In this document: in pieces, positions 1 to 10,375 of the stretch
Position numbering within the stretch: the first letter of the stretch is position 1
Layout of the letters: every line of letters begins with the position of its first letter
Source of the DNA: Chara braunii
Taxonomy: Eukaryota > Streptophyta > Charophyceae > Charales > Characeae
Reading direction: 5' to 3'
Length of the DNA: 29,558 nt
NCBI GenBank assembly: GCA_003427395.1
Contig: BFEA01000092.1
Coordinates: 330,036 to 359,593, forward strand
Position numbers and translations under genes: made by a program
The notes under the pieces: model-generated
Told to the model about the DNA's origin: nothing
Databases searched by the model: none
The model's input: the letters and a program-made list of their open reading frames with translations, nothing else

Positions 1-62
1 TCGGTGAAAGTCCGACGATTCGGCGACGAAACAGTCTGGCACAGTAATGCTTTTTTTGTGGA

Positions 63-66
<4 letters not shown>

Positions 67-125
<59 letters not shown>
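67..125. repeat. (GA)n microsatellite
   Basis: An uninterrupted GA dinucleotide run of about 29 units. It is the first of three long dinucleotide arrays in the first 1.6 kb. Confidence 0.98.
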
Positions 126-127
<2 letters not shown>

Positions 128-223
128 GTGTATAGCGAACATGACAACACACAGCACGAAGAAAAGGGAACAAAAAGAAAAGCAATAGGACGATAGATAG
201 ATTAGAGTGTACTAGGCAAAGGT

Positions 224-271
224 GAAAAAAAAGAAAAGAAAAGAAAAGAAAAGAAGAAGAAGAAGAAGAAG
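224..271. repeat. Purine tract: (AAAAG)n then (AAG)n
   Basis: A-rich purine run that passes from AAAAG pentamers into AAG trimers. Apparent ORFs on the opposite strand here (poly-Phe) are low-complexity artefacts. The DNA from 272 to 640 shows no gene. Confidence 0.95.
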
Positions 272-644
272 TAGGCATTATGCAGGATAGAGTGAGTAGA
301 GTGACTGTCTGAGGAACAAATTATGAGTCGGCAAGTGGGACATTCGATAGCAAAAGACATACGTAGGCGAGTAATAGCACACACTAACCGATTGATTAGT
401 TAGGTGATCATTACGTACGTTAAATAATTCACAAGCATAAAACACAGGTGAGGCTAGTAATAGGATGACGGGCAAAAATAAGGGGAGGGGTTGTAAAAGG
501 TCTCAATTATAGCACAGTACTGCGCAGGGCATACATAGTACTGGACGGGATACACATAGTACGTGGTAGAGCATATTAGTACGGCAAGGAGCAAAGCACA
601 CAATAGCATAGCAAGATAAGGAGCATGCATGCCACATATGCTAC

Positions 645-895
645 GTCATGTAGCACATACATTACCTCACATAGCACAGATACTACCTCATATAGCACAC
701 CCACCACGTCGGATAGCACGTTCACTATGTCACATAGCACATATGTGCGTGACATAGCACGTATACTATCTCACATAGCACGTATACTATCTCACATAGC
801 ACCTCTGCTACTTCGGATAGCACAGATTACGCTACGTCGCATTATAGCACATGTGCTACGTCACACATAGCACGTATCCTATGTCATATAGCACA
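645..895. repeat. 21-bp minisatellite, about 12 units
   Basis: The marker TAGCAC recurs at 651, 672, 693, 714, 735, 755, 776, 797, 818, 845, 868 and 889, so the unit is 21 bp with small slips near the end. The rest of the unit is variable (ATAYRCTACSTCAYA-like). Because 21 is a multiple of three, the array is open in a reading frame and gives a false 81-codon ORF at 625-870. Confidence 0.93.
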
Positions 896-1090
896 TACGG
901 TATGATGACAAGCACGTGACTTCTTATACTTCCTACGTCATAGCAGCTCAGAAATCACAAGACAATGATCACATGACACATATGCTGCGTCACATAGCAC
1001 ATACGGTACTAATACTATGACAAGCGGGTGAGTTTTTTACGTAGTATTTATACGTCGTACGTCATAGCAACTCGGAAAGCACAAGTCAAT
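876..1090. repeat. About 106-bp tandem duplication next to the minisatellite
   Basis: The segment around 889-965 (ATAGCACATACGGTA, then GACAAGC, then TACGTCATAGCARCTC and ARCACAAGNCAAT) recurs around 995-1090, offset by about 106 bp. The last minisatellite unit and its flank appear to have been duplicated together. Confidence 0.75.
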
Positions 1091-1304
1091 CCAAGATACG
1101 TACAGCAGGGTAGTGTGTATTTTCTCCCAAACACACTCGCACGTCGTGACTCCTGAGCATACCTGCTTGGGTGTCTGCAACTCGGTCTGGGTATATTGAG
1201 CGTCATGCAGCGTCACGAGCGCGACTGTCTGCCTGCCTGCGTGCGTACGTGCGTGAGTGCGTGCGTGCGAAAACAAAAATCGTCAGTATCTGTATCACAA
1301 CAGT

Positions 1305-1305
<1 letters not shown>

Positions 1306-1374
<69 letters not shown>
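1306..1374. repeat. (CT)n microsatellite
   Basis: An uninterrupted CT run of about 34 units. Overlapping ORFs with Leu-Ser or Arg-Glu runs are translations of this repeat and are not genes. Confidence 0.98.
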
Positions 1375-1376
<2 letters not shown>

Positions 1377-1475
1377 ACAGGGACTTCACAACCACGACTT
1401 GACTTGTCTCTGATAAACGTTCCGGTTCTTTTGTGTTTCCTTTTTTTCACAAAGAATGCAACTATCCACCCACCA

Positions 1476-1487
1476 CGCCTCAGTCCC

Positions 1488-1536
<49 letters not shown>

Positions 1537-1545
1537 CTCAGTCCA
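1476..1545. repeat. (CA)n microsatellite between two copies of an 11-bp word
   Basis: A CA array at 1490-1534 is flanked on both sides by CGCCTCAGTCC (1476-1486 and 1535-1545). The arrangement suggests a local duplication or slippage around the microsatellite. Confidence 0.9.
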
Positions 1546-2370
1546 TCAAGGGTGGGAGAGCCAAAGCCACTGCACCACCCGGGCCCAATCGTATTCGTCT
1601 CATCAGAAGCACCTCAAGTGAGGTTTCACAAATAAACTCGAAGTTGTTGATTACATTTACATCAATTATTTTCTTGGTGTACAGATCATGGGTCCAAATC
1701 CTGATCCAATAATACGTTGAATACGCTGATCTTACTTTTCTCTTTAGGGGAAACGGCCGCGGCCGCGGCACAAATGAGTTTCGGATACGCTAAAAAAAAA
1801 AAGCAACAAGTTCCAAATAGGCCAAAAGAAAAAACAACAACAACAACGAGTTCCAAATAGGCCAAAAAGATACGCACCCGCAAAACAAACAGCCGCCCAG
1901 TTCGAAAAGACAATGAAAGCACCATGGCCGTGACAGAGGCACAGATATCATAGCTACAGGGGGGCAGGGGGGCGGGGTGCTGCCAGACGGGAGAGTGGAA
2001 GCCCTCCCTGCAGGCACGACACCAGGGGAGGGCAATCCCAACAAACATGAAGTCTACAAAAAAACTCTGAATACCAGTCGTACTAGACGATCAAGAATCA
2101 ATAATCATGACATGTCATCTATAACAAAGGTCAATAATAATGATCTGGAATTACCTGTGGCCCGCCATCTGTGGTCCTGTGGATATATCTCTAGACTGCA
2201 GCCCTTTAAACCACCACTACCTCCGAGCCTGTTTTTGTTTTTGCCGACCCTGATTTTCACTGCGGACAGAGTTTTGCCGAGCCTGAGCTCGGTTTTGTTG
2301 CTTTTCTGGTACTCTTCTGAAAAAAGAAACAAAAAAGGGGAAACTACGCCCCAGTCACAAAAATGAGTTG
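1546..2370. other. No gene seen; short repeats and a GC palindrome
   Basis: No ORF here looks like a conserved protein. A GGCCGCGGCCGCGG block lies at about 1753-1766. The words AGTTCCAAATAGGCCAAAA occur twice, near 1806 and 1850, separated by an A/CAA-rich stretch. Confidence 0.6.
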
Positions 2371-2497
2371 TAATTGCACTATAGGCCAAGATACAGCTTC
2401 GAATTGCAGTCCAGGCAATGTATACAACCCATCTTTCTGGCCAGGTAGGGTGCCCGAAGTGCACTTGCAAACTGTATCTTGCCCCATAGTGCAATTA
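2371..2497. mobile_element. 127-bp foldback (MITE-like) element
   Basis: The arms 2371-2396 and 2472-2497 are inverted repeats matching at 24 of 26 positions. Both begin TAATTGCACTAT and end CAAGATACAG. The 75-bp centre does not pair. The size and arm structure fit a miniature inverted-repeat element. I could not define a target-site duplication: CCCCAGTC (left) and CCCCAGAGTC (right) lie near but not at the ends. It could also be a local inversion duplication. Confidence 0.6.
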
Positions 2498-2930
2498 TAC
2501 CCCAGAGTCGTTGTGTGAGTATGCCCTCAGTGTGGCCTCGAGTGACGCGGTACGGCTGTCGAATACATTGCATCTCGACGGCCTGGTAGTTTTCGAGCGG
2601 GGACTGTAAAGATGCCCGCCTCCTGTCCAATGAGATGCGTTGAAAAACAAAAAAAACAAATTTGGACACTATAGCTCGTGGCTTTGCGTGGCGTGGATTT
2701 TATGGATTTGAAAGGGGGGGGTTCTATATGGGACGCTGGGCCCAGTTCGCAGCATGTGCTGCTCCCCACGAATGGATTGGAGCTTTGTTCCCAGTTACAA
2801 AAAAAAAAAAAAAAAAAAAAAAATTCAGACTTGGTTTTTTTGGCTTTGAGAAATCGAACTTCAACCATTCTCTACACTCGCACCCCTCGCTTTAGCCATA
2901 CAAGCCTCACTCTTTGAGCAACTCTCAAAA
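2498..2930. other. No gene seen; (A)25 tract at 2799-2823
   Basis: Several overlapping ORFs on both strands show no recognisable domain and run through the A tract as poly-Lys or poly-Phe. No exon structure is visible. Confidence 0.55.
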
Positions 2931-3329
2931 TAAAATACTCGATATCTTTGTTAAATGGTCATTCAATAAAGTTCGGGTAAAAACACAATGAAACAATTCA
3001 AACCACAGGGCTGAAGTCTTTAGGTTGATTGGCAAGAGTGAATTGCAGTTGAGTCGTAAACTGACGAATCGGCAACCGACCTGTTATTAGTGATAACATA
3101 AGATGAACCTCGTGGGATCAAGTTGAAACTATCCCAGATCCTGAATCAAACGATCAAAAGTTTTTGTAACACCTGACAGGTTAATCCCGAAGGTAAACCT
3201 GTAAGTTCATGGAGAATAATCTTCATATCACAATCTCACTCATAAAATTCTCCTAACTAACGAAGCCTAAATTTAACTCTAAGCTGGTGCCGAAAGAAAG
3301 ATAGATTTTTGACAGAATTTCCCCAATTA
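2931..3329. other. AT-rich non-coding DNA leading into a satellite
   Basis: Stops are frequent in all frames. A much-diverged copy of the following 125-bp monomer may start near 3271. Confidence 0.5.
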
Positions 3330-3960
3330 AGGATGAATCGTCAGAATCACCACCTGTCAAAATATAATCTTACTTCTCTAAACTAAGAAAATTTCGGCAG
3401 CGCATCCCGTAGGAAAAATATCTTCTCATAATTTATACTAAGCTCAAATACAAAAACTGAAAATAATTATTAACTTCAAAAAGTGAAATTTTATCCACTC
3501 TCTTAATTAGTAAAATTTTAGGCAGCATCTCATTTAGAAAAGTTAAACTTTCCAGATTTATACTAACTTCGATATGAACCCAAACATAAGACTTGAGTTC
3601 TATGACGACAAAATTTAACTAACTCCTTAGATTTGTAGAAATTTCTGCAGCGCTTCCCGTAGGGAAAGTAGCTTTCCAAAATTTATCCAAAGCTAAGTTC
3701 AAAAGTCTAGAAATAACTTTGACTTCCCAAAGTCCAATTTTGTCTCACTCCCTGAATTAACAAAACTTTTGGCGGCATTCCCTTTAGAAAAGAAAACTTT
3801 CCAGTTTTTTACTAAGCCACATATAAAATTTAGACAAATTGAACTTTGAAAAGTTAAAATTTGACTAGCTCCTTGGTTTTGTAGAAATTTTGGTAGCGCT
3901 TCCCGTAGAGAGAGTAACTTACCAAGATTTATACAAAGCCAAATATAAGAAATGATCTAG
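3330..3960. repeat. 125-bp satellite with two alternating monomer types
   Basis: Marker positions 3396, 3521, 3646, 3771 and 3892 are spaced 125, 125, 125 and 121 bp apart. Monomers 1, 3 and 5 carry a GCGCNTCCCGTAG-type core. Monomers 2 and 4 carry a GCATYYCNTTTAGAAAAG-type core. This gives a dimeric higher-order period near 250 bp. Monomers are well diverged, so the array is old. Confidence 0.82.
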
Positions 3961-4231
3961 AAAATGCGAGAAGTGACCTAAGTAAAATAAACTTAGCTAG
4001 GAAAATGCAGGAATTGAAACCAACTTTTATGGCTCTAGCACGTAGCGAGCAACTAAAACAACTACCTGTCAAATTGAAACTCAGATTAAGTAGTGATCTC
4101 GCATAGCCACATGCAAGGCCAAACTACAACGGTAAGTACTCTCACCAGCCCAAAGTCAACTTGGTCAAACAATAGTTCGTAATTTTTCACTGATTTATCC
4201 CTTATGCCCAACTTACATAAAGTATAAAGCT
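3961..4231. other. No feature recognised
   Basis: AT-rich DNA without ORFs or clear repeats, between the satellite and the CCAATCTTATG repeats. Confidence 0.4.
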
Positions 4232-4463
4232 AGACCACCCAATCTTATGGGAACCTGTCTAACTCAGTCATAGAGTATACACAAACACAGGGAACTACAA
4301 ATTTTCTCTTCTTTAGGCATATGACTAGACTATCCAGCCTAGTTGCCCTGAAATGTTTAAATATTAAAGTTATATATAAGTGTCCGCATTTAATCTTTTA
4401 CGGTAACATATGACTGAACCGATCATCTTAGATCAAGGTTCAACCTTGAAGTTCCCCTTCTTA

Positions 4464-4471
4464 CCACAAGT
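4464..4471. repeat. Left target-site duplication of the hAT-like element
   Basis: CCACAAGT lies immediately before the left terminal repeat. The identical 8-mer follows the right end at 4828-4835. Confidence 0.85.
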
Positions 4472-4827
4472 CTGTGTAGCACACCGTACATGTTCGGATC
4501 TTTTCCGAACGTTCGAACATGTTCGGGTGTTCGGCCGAACGCTTCCCGAACGTGTTCAGCCGAAAAGAAAAAAAAAAAAAAAAAAAAAAAAAAATGGTTT
4601 TCGATTTTTAACTCGAGTTTGGTTACGAATTTGAGCATACCTCCCAGGCAAACGTTTTTTGTATTATTATTTTACATAACATATATTTTTTTCAGATTTT
4701 TATGAAAACTTTTGTTTTTATTTTTTTTAATATTTTTATGTTCGCGTTCGGAGGGTTTTGGTGCTCATTCGCGTTCAGTCGCGAGCGTTCGGGTTCGGTC
4801 ACCGAACCCGAACACGATGCTACACAG
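4472..4827. mobile_element. Non-autonomous hAT-like element, 356 bp
   Basis: The ends are perfect 10-bp inverted repeats, CTGTGTAGCA on the left (4472-4481) and TGCTACACAG on the right (4818-4827). A perfect 8-bp duplication, CCACAAGT, flanks them. An 8-bp duplication is the hallmark of hAT insertions, and the terminus is one base off the YARNG-type hAT end as I recall it. Both subterminal regions (about 4490-4562 and 4741-4815) are crowded with GTTCGG/CCGAAC words in both orientations, as expected for transposase-binding repeats. The middle is an A tract followed by AT-rich DNA. It has no coding capacity, so it would depend on a transposase supplied elsewhere. Confidence 0.85.
4568..4594 (+). 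repeat. (A)27 tract inside the hAT-like element
   Basis: An A homopolymer between the left GTTCGG-rich region and the AT-rich core. Confidence 0.95.
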
Positions 4828-4835
4828 CCACAAGT
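4828..4835. repeat. Right target-site duplication of the hAT-like element
   Basis: CCACAAGT, identical to 4464-4471. Confidence 0.85.
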
Positions 4836-5325
4836 TTTATTATTAATTCATACTCTCTTCAGTTAGTGATAAGTTACAGTCAGACCATCCAATCTCATAA
4901 AAAAATGTCTGACTAGCCTGTTCATAGATAAAATAGTATAAAATATAATAAATTTATCTCTTTGGTTCTAGCATGTGCGTGGCTCCAGACCAGACCACCC
5001 AATCTTATGAGAACCTGTCAAGTCCTTTGTCTGAATTTCCTCTTCAGAGTAAAACGAGAGAGAGTCAGGGTCATCCAATCTTATTGAACTTGTCCAACTC
5101 CCCTTCAGAAACTAATAAAACATAAGAAAACCCAAAGAAAGCAAATCAACCAAGTCATTCAATCCTATGGAAAAATGTTTGGTCCTCGAAAGTCAAAAAC
5201 GAACGTCCTTCGCAAGTCAAAGAAACCAGAAGACCATCCAATCTTATGAGAATTTGTCTGGTCTTTCAGGCAATCAGAAATAAACATAGCACTGAGTCCT
5301 CCAATCTTATGGAGACTCTCCCAGC

Positions 5326-6699
5326 CTTTGGTTGACTCAATCAAATACAAGCAATATAACCTTCCTCTCACTTTTTCCCCCAGATGCAACCTCTTTTCAC
5401 AATCTTCTTTCAGTCAAACAACAACATTGAAACTGATCTTTGCACAAACATTTTTTTACTTAAGTCTGGTTTGTGTCCTGAAAGTCAAACTGAAGGTCAA
5501 AGTAGGGGTACAGACAATATACGCAGTCAATCATAGCAATAAATACAGATAGGGGTTATAACAGGGTTTATAAAGGGAAAGCAATAATTACCTCTCAGTT
5601 CTCTGCCTCCATAACTCCTCCTGAGTTCCGGCAGAGCTCCCGCAATCGGTGGGTTGACTCCCTACAGAGTCTTGTTACGGTCCTATGGGTTGCAATCCCG
5701 CCTGTCGTCTTCCTCGCATAACCAGGATTTAGACTTACAGTAAGAAGGATAGAAGTAGGGGTTTCAGACTCTCGAGATACAAGAAGGGGACTGACTCGGC
5801 TCCCAGTAGAAGGCCTTGTAATCTTCAAGCGCCTGAAGGCCCCGCAATGGCGGCCAAAACACAACTGCAACTTGGTCGAAAAGAAGTCAAACTACCATTC
5901 ACTGGTTTCCAGACGACTCCCCCAAATCACAACGACAACTCATCTTCAACGAGCTTAGCCTCTTCGTCATGCTTCCCACTGACCACGGCTCAAGGCACAG
6001 GCTGAAGCTAAAAAATACAGTCTCCCCCCCTTCCCTCTCTCTCACGCTGCAGCCGAATGGCAACGTGGTCTTGCTAGCCCTTCAGTAAACGGATTGTGCG
6101 CCTCACACCGGCTGTGTTGTTCTCACTAAGCCTCAGTAAACATTCAACTCACGACCGAGTTCGTGCTATCTCGCGATGATGAACAAGCAGCATATTTGTC
6201 AGCGATAAGCCTTCAAGTTTCACTGTTCATCTACAGTTGTTTCGTTTGGCATCATAGGCGAAGTTCCAGCCAGTAAACAAATGTACAATCCGCGGCTCGT
6301 GTCCCCGTTACTTTGCCGGTCGTCGGGATAAGCAGCACCTCCCTTCGCATGTAAATTTCCAACCTGCGCTCAGTATTGTGCTATCTCCGTTCAACATTTT
6401 TGTCGGAGCCTATGCCAACAGATACGTCTCTAGCCTAGTAAGAAACCTCACTCCGATCCATAGGGATGAATGATGTACTCCCCGCTGCTCCGAATGTCAA
6501 CACACTTCAAAATCGGAAGGGACTTTTCACTAGATTCCATCCCAGACACACTGCAGTTTGTTCCTGTCGCCCGGATCTCGGCTCACTCCGCACTCGTTAG
6601 CTCTCTTTCACTCCTTGACCACACCTTGTCCGGAATCCCGTCCTGGTTCATCCAACCTTTAGTAGGGACAGTGGAAACGGTGTTTCCGAACATAACATA
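5326..6699. other. No gene recognised
   Basis: Short ORFs (for example 5595-5870 minus and 6470-6700 plus) show no domain, no codon bias and no convincing exon borders. Base composition becomes more GC-balanced from about 5,590, so this may be unique intergenic DNA or an untranslated region. Confidence 0.45.
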
Positions 6700-7651
6700 G
6701 AATTCGTGAACCTATAAAAAAAAATTGTTAGGTTTGAATGAATTTTTTTAAGGATTCTGATAGTAAATTTTTCAGGCCTCCTACATGAACGAAATTTTAT
6801 GTAAAGTAAATTAACCGCAAAAAAGGAAAAGAAAAGTATTTTTTTCAGAACCACTGAAAGTGGTAAGGAGAGAAGCAAAGGTTTTTACAAAAAAACATTG
6901 TCTTGCAAAGCACCATTTATTCAAGAATCGAAATTTCTCAATTTTTTTTAATCTTAAAAAATCATATTTATAGCTCTATAAGGTATCTAGCACGACGAAC
7001 CTATTTGGGGGTTTTCCAAACACGCGCACATATTCTCCTGTTCACGAATACATTCGCTTTGATATATTCACTCTTACATTGACGAATATATTTTTTTTTT
7101 GTATTTTTTATTAAAATATTTTTTCATTTTTTTATTTTAAATCGTGATCGACTAAGAATTTGATGATATCTCCCCAGCAAAAGTTGTTTGAATTCTTCTT
7201 TTATATAACATATATTTTTTGGTAACGGTTTTAATGTTAACTTAAAGATGAAGTTATATTAATTTATAGTTCTATAAACTAGTTTTCACAGAGCCTGGTT
7301 TTTACCAAACTATTGAAAACGACTTATAGTTTTATAAATGAATATTCACTGAAACTGTTTTTTTTAACATCTTTCGAGTTGATCTTGCAGCCTTTAAGGA
7401 TTGTATTTTTTTGCTTTGCTTTTTATCAATCTACTGATAATGAAATATAGTCTTATAACATGGTCTTTGTTGGAAATAATTTTCTTGCACATTTTAATAA
7501 TCGCTAGATTTTTTGCTCGTTTGTTTTCCTCCTTTATCGGAAAACAGTTAAAAACGCTCTTTTTATGTGTCAAGTATAACAGTTTGACTTTTACTGTTTC
7601 ATTCTATAAAAAATGTTAGGTTTTGTGGTTTTGTTAGGTTTTCACGAATTC
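6700..7651. mobile_element. Possible 952-bp inverted-repeat element
   Basis: GAATTCGTGAA at 6700-6710 is matched by its exact reverse complement at 7641-7651. Further in, both sides carry CCTA and repeated TTAGGTTT-type words. The interior is very AT-rich and non-coding. The stretch 7125-7235 resembles the AT-rich core of the 356-bp hAT-like element. No target-site duplication could be identified, so the ends are uncertain. Confidence 0.4.
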
Positions 7652-7908
7652 AGTATTACATCCAGAATTGCTTCCAAATGAGCACGGTCACCACCATGAA
7701 TGATAGTACAAACAACTGTAAGACTTTGATAACGATCATAACCATATTGAAGAATGCCTAAACAAAGGTTACGACCAAGATTGACACCTTGATGGTGCAC
7801 TTGACCTACGACTTGATTACGCAAAAGTCGTACATAACACGCATCACGAACGTGAGCTCCAGTGCAGCGAGCGGGTGAGCTCTCACCCCTTCTTCCCTCT
7901 TTAGACAC
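7642..7908 (-). CDS. Unrecognised 88-codon ORF, possible exon fragment
   Basis: The C-terminal 70 residues have a protein-like composition (GAHVRDACYVRLLRNQVVGQ followed by a Leu/Gly/Val-rich stretch ending DVILNS). The opposite strand and other frames do not. I do not recognise the family. Its stop codon falls inside the inverted repeat at 7641-7651, so the reading frame ends at or in a possible element boundary. The N-terminal part (about 20 residues) is low-complexity and may not be coding. It could be an exon remnant or chance. Confidence 0.3.
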   Translation of the reverse strand: MSKEGRRGESSPARCTGAHVRDACYVRLLRNQVVGQVHHQGVNLGRNLCLGILQYGYDRYQSLTVVCTIIHGGDRAHLEAILDVILNS

Positions 7909-8839
7909 TTACTCCTCACCCACCCTTCTCATTTGCCCTTGCATCGGCGAGTAGTGGACGACAATCTCAGAAGGCACGTGCTGTGGTGGTGACAAACACT
8001 TATGCTAGAAGCGGTGAGCGCTAGCCCTCGTAGACCGCAACAGGCATCAGGTCGACCATCGAGACGAACGCCTCGATCATTTGCCCCCGCTTCACTGTTT
8101 ATCCGACGGTGGAGTAGGGTCGAACCTTCCACTAGAACTCGGAAGGATACAATGTCATATTCAAAACCTCCTAGAGTCTTCGCGCGGCCTCTACTTCCTT
8201 TAACTCGTATTATCCTAACTGACCATAAAAACTAACCATACCAACCAAATCGCCCGCCGAAAACCAGAAACTCGGCTTTTACCGTGTTGAAAACCATCTA
8301 GAAACGCAGGAGATGTGTGCTTCCCACTCTCCTCCCTCGTCACTCCCCGCCATGGCTCGGCGTGCTACTTTTCTTACTAACTCACTTCCTACTAACTTTC
8401 TACTAAATCCAATCTTGCTAGTCAATTCGCCTTAACCTCAAACCCAACTTCGACTCCTCCCTTGTCTGATTCTATGGAGAATCGTGTGTGTTGTGTTGTC
8501 TTTTCCCCATCGTGCCTTGCTTATCTCCACTCCATCTCCACCTGTATCTGGCGCGAAATCGCTTTGGGTTCGGTCGCCGCTTCTCTTATCCCCATCTCTC
8601 TTGTCCTCAACTCATTCGCTCGGTCGACACCTAACACGGCGGCCTGCCCGACTACTCCAGTGTCTAGCAGAAAGCATCTAAAACAAGGAATTCGTGAAAA
8701 CTGGACATGAAATACTGTCCAGTTTGCAGATATGCATCTACGTTTATGAAATAAATAATTTTAAGCGGACAAATATAATGCAAATTCTGATGGACTGCCA
8801 GGTAGGTAGATTAATATTTATTTTGGATTTCTAAAAGCC
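7909..8839. other. No gene recognised
   Basis: Overlapping short ORFs on both strands without recognisable motifs. A slightly repetitive CTACTAACTT-type stretch lies at about 8375-8410. Confidence 0.45.
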
Positions 8840-9112
8840 ATGCCTAGAAACTTTCTAGAAAAATGGTTTCCAGCGGATGTGAATAGACACGGCAGAAATT
8901 CTTACAAATTCTATATGTGCACGCCTGACAATTCTCTTTGTGTTCTCAAGGTCCATTGCACATACGACTGTGCTACCGCTACTGATGTTTCATCCATACC
9001 AGAAGGGGAGCAAACACTACTGTTACTCGAGGGGGGGGGGAAGGAGACACAGTTATTGGCAAATGCTCGGTGGGCCCCACCAGCGGCCCCAACCCTGCAC
9101 CCTACATGCTAG
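8840..9112 (+). other. Unassigned 90-codon ORF, weak
   Basis: It starts at an ATG and includes the stretch MPRNFLEKWFPADVNRHGRN. I do not recognise it, see no splice signals and no neighbouring homologous exon. It runs into a (G)10 homopolymer near 9030. Probably chance. Confidence 0.12.
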
Positions 9113-9121
9113 GGCAAAGTG

Positions 9122-9545
9122 GCAAACATGCCATTACCCCTCTCAAACATACCATTACCCCTCTCCACAGAGAGAGGTACCCTCCCTTCACCGAAGACAG
9201 GTAGAAAGCTATGCTTGCAGGGTCCCCTGTATAGCCTTAGGAGTAGTGGTAGGTAATGAAAAGAAAGATATGTTCCATGACATGGCGGAATGCCAGTTAA
9301 AAGATATGTGACGTGAGATACAACATATATGGTTGTCCCTGATGAGAAGTCAGAAAAAAGAATAAAAGTTGCGGCACATGAAACGTTTGCAGGCTGTGGC
9401 GGCCCCCTTCCCAAGACTATGTGGGGATGGGGTGGTGCGAGGCCGCTGAATGTTTCCCAAGACTGTGCGGGAACTGTGCGGGAACTATACGGCAACAGGG
9501 TTGCGGGGACTGTGCGGGAATGGCAACAGGGTGGTGCGAGGCCAA
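9122..9545. repeat. Short local duplications
   Basis: AAACATRCCATTACCCCTCT occurs twice (near 9125 and 9147). GACTGTGCGGGAA/ACTGTGCGGGAA words are repeated at 9460-9520, and GGTGGTGCGAGGCC appears near 9430 and 9530. These are small, imperfect duplications with no coding role visible. Confidence 0.7.
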
Positions 9546-9751
9546 GCTATTTCATGATGGTGTACAACCCCTGCAGCCAAGAATATTCATGCACACAGAG
9601 AAAAAGGAGAAGTCTTGGCACATTCGATCAGGAAAACAAACTTGCAGCACATGCATTATTGTGAGTCCACGTCCAAAGTCGTGCACTATCTCAATGGAAC
9701 CTTTTTCTGGATATGAAAAAAAAATGTCAAACTTAAACATGTGCGATAAGT

Positions 9752-9771
9752 AATAGTAGTAGTAGTAGTAG
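9752..9771. repeat. (TAG)n microsatellite
   Basis: Five or six TAG/GTA trinucleotides in a row. Confidence 0.9.
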
Positions 9772-10375
9772 GAATCTCAAAGTTCAAACATGCAGTAAAA
9801 GATATTCGACATGAAGTAAAAAAGTGACAGAGTAGGATGAGTGTTTCAATGCCTGCAAAATCGTCATTATCGGGAGGTTTCCCGCCAACCTGAGCACACA
9901 CTAGTCAAACTTCCCATAGAGCCACTTTTGTCTATCACCATGGCTGCTCTGCGATGGGTCCGGTCCATTAGTGTTGAAAGATTATCAACTGCTGCAGCCA
10001 TGAGCTATGAACTACTCACAAACAATACTTGTCTAATACTTGACAAACAAAATTTTGACCTGAAATATTCTCAAAGCATTAATTGCTGTTCGAATCTCTC
10101 AACAACCAAAGCACACCCTAGCAAAGTATCTGCAGTGAGATATCCTAGTAATTAAAATCCAAAATAGCTGGCAGTGACAAACACATCACAAGAAGTCACA
10201 TAAAAAAATAAGGCCACGTGTACATAAGCCCTTTGGAATAGCGTCTGTGCTACAGGCAGCAACTCTACATCGACAAAAGTTGCAAGCAAGATAAGCAGCT
10301 CTACATTGGTAAGCCTACATTCCCAAAAGACAACAGGGACATTCCTAACAGACATCAAACAAGATTACACACTCC
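9772..10375. other. No gene recognised; downstream flank of the methyltransferase pseudogene
   Basis: A 104-codon plus-strand ORF (9841-10155) shows no domain. On the minus strand this would be the 3' flank of the broken methyltransferase gene. No clear AATAAA signal was found there. Confidence 0.4.

Larger units (their letters stand above)
4232..5325. repeat. Dispersed CCAATCTTATG repeat family, at least 7 copies
   Basis: Copies of a roughly 30-bp word (core CCAATCTTATG followed by RGAACYTGTC) begin near 4232, 4882, 4991, 5068, 5150, 5231 and 5295. They are usually preceded by GACCA or a similar word. Spacing is 65-110 bp, apart from the 4232-4882 interval, which contains the hAT-like insertion. 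No coding capacity is seen. The pattern suggests a degenerate minisatellite. Confidence 0.75.

Noticed and set aside
1213-1712. ORFs with Leu-Ser, Arg-Glu and Thr-His runs
   Set aside because: They are translations of the CT and CA microsatellites in several frames at once.
1753-1766. GGCCGCGGCCGCGG block as cloning-vector residue
   Set aside because: It contains a rare-cutter-type site, but the flanks show no vector sequence; short GC palindromes arise by chance.
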